Assembly: GCA_013375355.1 (NCBI GenBank)
Contig: JABXJV010000177.1
Span: 1 to 9,815, forward strand
DNA length: 9,815 nucleotides
Reading direction: 5' to 3'
DNA from: Candidatus Helarchaeota archaeon
GTDB taxonomy: Archaea > Asgardarchaeota > Lokiarchaeia > Helarchaeales > JABXJV01
Shown here: positions 5,124-9,815 of the stretch, one piece after another
Numbering within the stretch: position 1 is the stretch's first letter
Layout of the letters: every line of letters starts with the position of its first letter
Notes under the pieces: model-generated
Database searches by the model: none
What the model was told of the DNA's origin: nothing
Seen by the model: only the letters and a program-made list of their open reading frames with translations
Position numbers and translations under genes: made by a program

Positions 5124-5984
5124 TTAAATTTTAAACCCACAATAAATACAAAAATTTGCATCTATAGGGATATATCTTCTGCAATTTATACAGAATTTTG
5201 AAGGTAAATCATGTTCTTGTCCATTTTCATTATGATATTTTTGAAATTCCCATAAATCTAAATCTTTTTTACAATTTTTACAGTGAGCTTTTACTTTTAA
5301 CCATTCAAAAAAGCCTCTCTTATGATAAGGTGCACTACAGAAAGGGCAAAAAACCTCATCTTCCTTACTTATTTGCTTTTTACAGATAGAACATTTAAGG
5401 AATTTGGAATAACAAGAAATACATAATCTAGACTCACTCGGATTTTTGTAATTACAAATGGGACATACTAAAGGCTTGGAATGATCTATGAAACTATCAT
5501 CAAGATGAACCTTTGAATGCGGGTCAGACTTAGTTCCCTGTGTAACCCTTGAGATTGGCCCACTTTCTATCGAATCAATGAGAATATTTTTGACAGCTCG
5601 TTTTATTCTAGATCTTAGTTGTATTATTCCTTCTGATCTTAATCTTTTATTTTTTATATTGTTGCCTTGGTTTATAGTATAAATTGAAAATCCAATGGAT
5701 AAGAAAAAAAGGATTAAAGCAAAAATAATATTAAATATATAATTAAAAGCGACTAGAATAAATGCAGAAAAATTTGATGGTAATAAAAAGATAATTGCCA
5801 ATAAATTTAGGAAAAACTTTCCTTCTTTAATTTTAACAATATGTCCAAATAAAATAAAAGTTCCAGCTATGGTACCAAAAATTAAGAATCCCATCCAAAA
5901 TTTTATTGGGAGGGTTAAATATCGATTTGCTTCCCCAAATAGAATTAAGAATATAAGATGTTCTATTAAAGTCTCAATATTCAA
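5124..5984 (-). CDS. membrane-anchored protein with two zinc ribbons and a RING-H2-like finger
   Basis: A 286-residue protein. The N-terminal third is hydrophobic with probable membrane spans at about 29-50, 58-80 and 81-104, and a weaker stretch at 5-17. A basic linker (105-170) follows, then a C-terminal domain with fourteen cysteines. Cys174/177 with 188/191 form a zinc ribbon (CPICNYKNPSESRLCISC). Cys198/201, 213/216, His221 and Cys235/238 resemble a RING-H2 finger (CSIC, then FCPFCSAPYHKRGFFEWLKVK, then CKNC). The EWLKVK helix and final CxxC match RING E3 ligases, but the usual Cys/His three residues after the His is Gly224. Cys265/268 with 279/282 form a last ribbon (CINCRRYIPIDANFCIYCG). 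A membrane-tethered ubiquitin-like ligase is one inference; zinc-dependent scaffold is the cautious call. The start is TTG 5984, since TGA lies three codons upstream; the next in-frame Met is residue 31, inside a span. It is divergent from the sugar operon. Confidence 0.8.
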   Translation of the reverse strand: MNIETLIEHLIFLILFGEANRYLTLPIKFWMGFLIFGTIAGTFILFGHIVKIKEGKFFLNLLAIIFLLPSNFSAFILVAFNYIFNIIFALILFFLSIGFSIYTINQGNNIKNKRLRSEGIIQLRSRIKRAVKNILIDSIESGPISRVTQGTKSDPHSKVHLDDSFIDHSKPLVCPICNYKNPSESRLCISCYSKFLKCSICKKQISKEDEVFCPFCSAPYHKRGFFEWLKVKAHCKNCKKDLDLWEFQKYHNENGQEHDLPSKFCINCRRYIPIDANFCIYCGFKI

Positions 5985-6008
5985 TAATTTTCATCAAACT
6001 ACATTCTA

Positions 6009-6024
6009 TTTTATAATAAATAAA
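6009..6024 (-). promoter_or_regulatory. TATA box of the membrane RING-like gene (minus strand)
   Basis: Read on the minus strand this is TTTATTTATTATAAAA, centred about 30 bp before TTG 5984, giving a predicted leader of only a few bases. It shares the 159-bp divergent intergenic region with the plus-strand promoter near 6100. The region is extremely AT-rich, so exact placement is uncertain. Confidence 0.4.
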
Positions 6025-6099
6025 TTAAAGAATTTAAAATTATAGAAATTAGCAATTTTAATTTACATTCCAAATTAAATTTGCATAAATAATAATAAA

Positions 6100-6108
6100 C
6101 TTTTATAG
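6100..6108 (+). promoter_or_regulatory. TATA box of the sugar-related operon
   Basis: CTTTTATAG is centred about 40 bp before TTG 6144, so transcription would start near 6130 and leave a 13-nt leader, or about 25 nt if translation starts at TTG 6156. No convincing Shine-Dalgarno sequence is present. Other AT-rich stretches nearby could serve instead. Confidence 0.35.
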
Positions 6109-6143
6109 AATTTGAATTTATTAAATTAGTTATTATATTTGGG

Positions 6144-7250
6144 TTGGTCTATTTTTTGAAAGAACTCAATATTGGATTTATTGGAGCCGGATTAATATCT
6201 CTTGCTCATGGACTTTCAGTTAAGAGTCTAATAAATAATCCATTTTTTAAAGATGTCTCTATAACGTTAAAAAAAGTAGCAGATATAGACCAAAGTGCTA
6301 TTGAAAGATTTTGCAATATAACAGGAACCAAAAAAACAACTACAAATCCGATGGATATTATTAATGATGATTCAATTAATGTTGTCTATATTTTAACACC
6401 AACTAGATATCATAAGGAGTTCTTTCTTTCAGCAGCAGAAAAAGGAAAACATATTTTCTGTGAAAAACCTCTTGCTTTTTCTTTATCTGACATTAAAGAA
6501 ATGATTAAAGCAAGAGATAAGAATAATATCCTTGCTCAAGTAGGGCTAGTATTGAGATTTTGTCCAATCTTTTGGTATATTAAAAGGATTATTGAAGATA
6601 ATAAACAAGAGCTAGGGAAACTATTAACTGCAATCATGATTGATGACCAAGAATGGCCAATTGCTGGATCTACGCATGTTTCTGATTGGAGAAAAGATAA
6701 GTCAGCTGCGCATGCAGGATGCTTATTCGAACATTCAATACATGATGTTGATATCCTAGAATATATATTTGGTTCTATGAAAGATTTATTTGCTAGAATT
6801 AGATATATTTCACCAGAAGCCCAAGCTGGTTTGGAGGATCTTGCAATTTTAAATTTTGAATTTCAAAACGGTGGGACGGGCGTTTTAACAAGCATCTGGC
6901 ATAAAATTAGGAGAGATTTTCGCCATCTTGAGCTTTATTTTGAAAATGGTAATTTAATTTTACAAAATTATACAGGGCTTAGTTTCAAATCCCTAAAAGG
7001 TAAAATAAGAAAGCGTAAAATGACTCTTGCTTCAAGTTATAAAGAAATAAAAAAGGTATATATTGAAACAAATAATTTACCAAATCTCAAGACTGGGGTT
7101 GATACTTATTCTTATGAAAATTTTTCTTTTATAAAATCCATTATAGATGAAACTCCTCCATATCCAAGTTTAGAAATCGGATTAAGAGCACATAAAATTA
7201 TAGAATCTGCCTATAAATCCTCTAATACTAAAAAATTAATAGAATTATAG
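6144..7250 (+). CDS. Gfo/Idh/MocA family NAD(P)-dependent oxidoreductase
   Basis: The family oxidises or reduces sugars, inositols and related compounds with NAD(P). The 368-residue length is normal. The N-terminal Rossmann fold starts with IGFIGAG (10-16), continues through VADID (45-49) and VYILTPTRYH (81-90), and reaches FCEKPLAFS (105-113) with the conserved EKP lysine Lys108. The C-terminal alpha/beta domain carries AGCLFEHSIHDVDILEY (191-207), where His200 and Asp203 match the catalytic GxHxxD pattern; the form with His-Ser-Ile-His resembles inositol-dehydrogenase-like members. Substrate cannot be told from sequence. Residues about 280-312 are Lys-rich and poorly alignable by eye. The start is TTG 6144; TTG 6156 (giving KELNIGFIGAG) is equally plausible and closer to the usual N-terminus. 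It is the first gene of a probable operon, followed 11 bp later by a membrane protein. Confidence 0.92.
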   Translation: MVYFLKELNIGFIGAGLISLAHGLSVKSLINNPFFKDVSITLKKVADIDQSAIERFCNITGTKKTTTNPMDIINDDSINVVYILTPTRYHKEFFLSAAEKGKHIFCEKPLAFSLSDIKEMIKARDKNNILAQVGLVLRFCPIFWYIKRIIEDNKQELGKLLTAIMIDDQEWPIAGSTHVSDWRKDKSAAHAGCLFEHSIHDVDILEYIFGSMKDLFARIRYISPEAQAGLEDLAILNFEFQNGGTGVLTSIWHKIRRDFRHLELYFENGNLILQNYTGLSFKSLKGKIRKRKMTLASSYKEIKKVYIETNNLPNLKTGVDTYSYENFSFIKSIIDETPPYPSLEIGLRAHKIIESAYKSSNTKKLIEL

Positions 7251-7261
7251 AAGTGAATTAA

Positions 7262-8113
7262 ATGTTTTTAGATGGAACTTATCATGTGTTGTTGATTTAT
7301 TGTATAGTGGGATGCATAATCTGCTTACCTCCCTTATTTTTACCCCAATGGGAATCATTGGTCTCCTATTTTAATAAAAAAGACATAGCCTACGAAAATT
7401 TTTGGAAAAACTTTCTGTTTTATTGTGGGATCATTATAACTATTATTGCAATATTCGCTACAAGTTATTATAATCCTCACATATTGGGGCCGAAATTTGG
7501 CTCTCGACTCGAAGAAATTATATATACTTTCGTTTTTCAGGCCGATGTAGTTAACTTTTTTCTATTCTTTTCATTATTTGCTTTTATTTTTTTGCCTCTT
7601 GGATTGGCATTTATTGGAACTTTTGCTTATATGAAAAATTCTACAAATATTAAACAAGGCTATCTCTTTATTGTGTTTATTTCACTTTTTGCGTTAGGAT
7701 TAGCAGCTTCTTTTTTTCACGATTTCCTTTGGTGCGGAACTCGAACCATTTGGTATACTCAAAGCTGGGATAGCGGATACGACCTTGTGCCATGGCGAGA
7801 ATTTTTGCATGTGGAGTCAAAAGATTATCGAGTTTTCGGTTTTTACATGTTAATTCTTGTCATCATATTATTAAGTTATACCGCTATACTTATTAACAAA
7901 TATTATTCATTTTTAGAAGAAAAACTTGATAAAGCTACGAAAAATAAAACATTTTTAATTTCCTTATTATGTTTTATTATTTTGGGAGTTGCCTTATACA
8001 TTGTAGATTTTCAAAGATTATACGAATTTTTTTCTACTTTCATCTCTTTATATGTAGGAATACCCTTAACTGCCGTTTTATTTTATCATTTAGGAAATAA
8101 ATTGGCGATTTAG
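7262..8113 (+). CDS. unrecognised polytopic membrane protein, about seven spans
   Basis: I do not recognise this 283-residue protein. Hydrophobic segments lie at about 8-28, 51-68, 96-123, 133-153, 190-211, 230-247 and 255-275. Between the fourth and fifth spans is a polar, Trp-rich loop (153-189: HDFLWCGTRTIWYTQSW and LVPWREFLHVESKDY) that could be a binding or catalytic face. The Arg/His/Asp/Trp content is unusual for a passive loop, but no known motif is evident. There is no signal peptide and no ATPase or permease motif. It starts with ATG 11 bp after the oxidoreductase stop, with a weak GTGA 5 nt upstream, and is followed by the glycosidase-like gene after 19 bp. That placement suggests a role in handling a sugar or glycoconjugate at the membrane, as transporter or membrane enzyme, by context alone. 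Confidence 0.75.
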   Translation: MFLDGTYHVLLIYCIVGCIICLPPLFLPQWESLVSYFNKKDIAYENFWKNFLFYCGIIITIIAIFATSYYNPHILGPKFGSRLEEIIYTFVFQADVVNFFLFFSLFAFIFLPLGLAFIGTFAYMKNSTNIKQGYLFIVFISLFALGLAASFFHDFLWCGTRTIWYTQSWDSGYDLVPWREFLHVESKDYRVFGFYMLILVIILLSYTAILINKYYSFLEEKLDKATKNKTFLISLLCFIILGVALYIVDFQRLYEFFSTFISLYVGIPLTAVLFYHLGNKLAI

Positions 8114-8132
8114 TTTTAAAGTTGGGAATTAA

Positions 8133-9101
8133 TTGACTAAATTAAGAGTTCTTTTCAACGTATTATCCGTATTGAACCCAAGAATAATCTTTCCAAAAGT
8201 CAAATACCTTGGAATAAATTCTATTTCATTCTTTGGTACTTTAGGCTATAAAAAACTACCAAATCATTTTGAACTTGCTTCAAAGGAATTTACAGATATC
8301 AATATTAATGTAATTCATAAGCCTAGTTTTCTGAATGTTCCCAAATGGCAAGAGCATCTTAATAAAGTAGGGCCAAGAACTATAAGTGATTTAGCCGAAC
8401 TGGGGATAAACAATTATATTTGGATGATTGAATGCAATTTATTTGGTCAAGCTTTCAATCCACTTATGGGAAAATATGTAAATGCAAATAAATTAACTGA
8501 ACATTTTAAACTTTTTTATCAAGTTGCTCATGATAATAATCCAAATGCGAATGTAATAATAGTGATTTATCCACATCGTTTGATTAATCTTGATTGTGGA
8601 CTCCGTGGATGGAAAGATTGGTGGGTTAAGAAGGGAGAAAAGTTAAAATTTGATACTGTTGCAGTAGATGCTCATATTGGTACTTGGATTCCGGCTCCTA
8701 CTAAACACATAGTCTATAGCCATTTAAAAAATACCATTGATTTTCTACAAAAACGAGGGTATCCCCCTTTATATATTGAGGTAGGTTATCCGACAGTCGG
8801 ACATAAGCCGCTTCTAGGTTGGTTTGGTTGGGGGCGTGAAAAAGACCAACTTAATATGTTAAAAGTTTGTTATGCTGCAATTAAAAACATGAAAGTTCCA
8901 TTCATGCAAATTTGTGAATTTATTGATCCTAACCCAAAGGGTCAAATTTATGAGACTTTTTTTGGAGAGGAAGGTAAATTACCAAAATTCCTAGCATTTT
9001 CGGTTTTAGAAGAAGCACATTGGGGTTTATTAAGAAGAGATGGTTCCGAAAAATTGGCATGTGATTGGATAAGAAAAATTACTAAAATGAATAATGGATA
9101 A
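8133..9101 (+). CDS. glycoside-hydrolase-like TIM-barrel protein (clan GH-A-like)
   Basis: A 322-residue protein with the marks of a retaining (beta/alpha)8 glycoside hydrolase. Strand-like NYIWMIECNLFG (94-105) offers Glu100 as acid/base, and LYIEVGYPTVG (213-223) offers Glu216 as nucleophile; their 116-residue gap fits strands 4 and 7. FDTVAVDAHIGTW (173-185) looks like strand 6 and VPFMQICEFIDP (255-266) like strand 8. The end, HWGLLRRDGSEKLACDW (296-312), resembles the GH-A ending in which FGL-DG is followed by a KPA-like motif. There is no signal peptide or membrane span, so it acts in the cytoplasm if at all. Only about 93 residues precede strand 4, short for three strand-helix units, so the barrel may be unusual or N-terminally shortened. 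The start is TTG 8133, directly after an in-frame TAA. Family and substrate are not assignable. Confidence 0.65.
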   Translation: MTKLRVLFNVLSVLNPRIIFPKVKYLGINSISFFGTLGYKKLPNHFELASKEFTDININVIHKPSFLNVPKWQEHLNKVGPRTISDLAELGINNYIWMIECNLFGQAFNPLMGKYVNANKLTEHFKLFYQVAHDNNPNANVIIVIYPHRLINLDCGLRGWKDWWVKKGEKLKFDTVAVDAHIGTWIPAPTKHIVYSHLKNTIDFLQKRGYPPLYIEVGYPTVGHKPLLGWFGWGREKDQLNMLKVCYAAIKNMKVPFMQICEFIDPNPKGQIYETFFGEEGKLPKFLAFSVLEEAHWGLLRRDGSEKLACDWIRKITKMNNG

Positions 9102-9102
9102 T

Positions 9103-9112
9103 TAATATAAAA
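9103..9112 (+). promoter_or_regulatory. possible internal TATA box ahead of the last gene
   Basis: TAATATAAAA lies about 30 bp before ATG 9139 in the 37-bp gap after the glycosidase-like gene. It could add an internal transcript to the operon. In this AT-rich context it could be chance. Confidence 0.25.
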
Positions 9113-9138
9113 CTTATAATAAAAGAGTGAAATTTGAT

Positions 9139-9815
9139 ATGAAATTTGGAATAACACCAATAAATTTTGACGTAATAGATGCTGACTTGGATTTAAGAAA
9201 CCTTAAGTTCCCTTTGCTTGTAGAAAAAGGAATAAATGCAGGCTTTAAACATTTAGAAATAACTATGGATTTAGAATACGTCCTTCCTACTTCTCTTTCA
9301 AAAAGAATAATAAAAAAATTAGCTAAAATTAAAAATGATAATACTGGAATAACATATTCTGTTCATTTGCCTTTATGGTCTACTGAACTTGCAGGACCAA
9401 ATGTAAGAATAAGGGATGCATCGGTTCAGTGTATGGTCGAATGTATTGAACGTACTAAGATTCTTGATCCTGTGGCCTATATATTACATCTTACTGGGTC
9501 ATTAGCTGCAGAATTTTCCCGAATACAGAGAATTCCCCTTGAATTTAAGAATGCTCTTACCCATGTAATGAATGGTTTCGCGTCTGAAAGTATTCGAAAA
9601 ATTCTAAAAAGTGTTGATGTACCTCCTGAAAAAATCGCAGTTGAGAACATAGAGTTTCCGTTTGAAGCTACTAGAAAAGTCACCGATAAGTATGATCTAT
9701 CAATTTGCTTTGATACAGGGCATCTAATTTGCGGCTATGATTATACAGGTCTATCTGTTCAAGAATTTTTTGAAAAACATATGGATAGAATTATAGAAAT
9801 TCATTTAAATGATGG
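9139..9815 (+). CDS. sugar phosphate isomerase/epimerase-like (xylose isomerase-like) TIM barrel, 3' end outside window
   Basis: 225 complete codons run to the window edge without a stop. The sequence starts MKFGITPINFDVIDADLD. It shows the divalent-metal TIM-barrel pattern of the AP-endonuclease-2 / xylose-isomerase-like superfamily: KHLEITMD (39-46), YSVHLPLW (73-80), VAYILHLTG, then KIAVENIEFPFEA, SICFDTGHLICGYD and IIEIHLNDG. The Glu of VENIE, the Asp/His of FDTGH and the His of IHLND are probable metal ligands. Members isomerise or epimerise sugars and polyols, consistent with the preceding oxidoreductase and glycosidase-like genes. The HLPL plus LDPVAYILHL pattern also recalls CbiR, a cobamide-remodelling member, so the substrate is open. 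ATG 9139 is preceded by GAGTGA eight bases upstream, a weak ribosome site; in-frame GTG 9127 is an alternative start. Confidence 0.82.
   Translation, partial: MKFGITPINFDVIDADLDLRNLKFPLLVEKGINAGFKHLEITMDLEYVLPTSLSKRIIKKLAKIKNDNTGITYSVHLPLWSTELAGPNVRIRDASVQCMVECIERTKILDPVAYILHLTGSLAAEFSRIQRIPLEFKNALTHVMNGFASESIRKILKSVDVPPEKIAVENIEFPFEATRKVTDKYDLSICFDTGHLICGYDYTGLSVQEFFEKHMDRIIEIHLND

Noticed and set aside
5198..5389. Plus-strand ORF of 63 codons
   Set aside because: Antisense to the zinc-finger part of the minus-strand gene, whose Cys pairs are unmistakable.
5985..6143. AT-rich divergent intergenic region as a replication origin
   Set aside because: It is only 159 bp, with no repeated origin-box-like motifs and no Orc1/Cdc6 gene nearby; two divergent promoters explain it.
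9477..9683. Minus-strand ORF of 68 codons
   Set aside because: Antisense to the TIM-barrel gene that is open from 9139 to the window end.

Overview
The window is AT-rich DNA from an archaeon, most likely an Asgard (Lokiarchaeia-like) lineage. The evidence is a DTD2-type D-aminoacyl-tRNA deacylase (known from archaea and plants), archaeal TATA boxes 20-30 bp ahead of genes with little or no leader, a TnpB-type IS element end, and several eukaryote-flavoured modules together: a longin/roadblock-like domain, a HEAT solenoid, a WD40 propeller joined to winged helices, and a membrane-tethered RING-like zinc finger. The lineage is inferred from protein style; no rRNA or marker gene other than the DTD2 is present.

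Region 1 (1-499) is the right end of an IS200/IS605-type element: the 3' part of tnpB with its zinc finger and last RuvC motif, an overlapping and downstream structured omega-RNA (reRNA) region with a GNRA-capped hairpin, and a terminal hairpin followed by GTTCAT.

Region 2 (500-5087, all +) begins 44 bp after the element. The first gene has an open frame from 531 to 1658, far longer than its first ATG (1095) suggests. The best Shine-Dalgarno sequence in the window lies 7 nt before an in-frame ACG that would give a natural (M)SDRKKK N-terminus. It is followed by dtdA, a HEAT-repeat protein and a seven-bladed WD40 / coiled-coil / double winged-helix protein.

Region 3 (5124-5984, -) is a convergent gene for a membrane protein with about three N-terminal membrane segments and three C-terminal zinc-binding modules, the middle one a RING-H2-like finger lacking one ligand.

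Region 4 (6144-9815, +) looks like a carbohydrate-related operon: a Gfo/Idh/MocA oxidoreductase, an unrecognised polytopic membrane protein, a glycoside-hydrolase-like TIM barrel with a plausible pair of catalytic glutamates, and the start of a xylose-isomerase-like TIM-barrel protein cut by the window end. The gaps are 11, 19 and 37 bp, suggesting co-transcription. The two regions do not look functionally linked. The first is regulatory/cell-biological in flavour, the second sugar metabolism.
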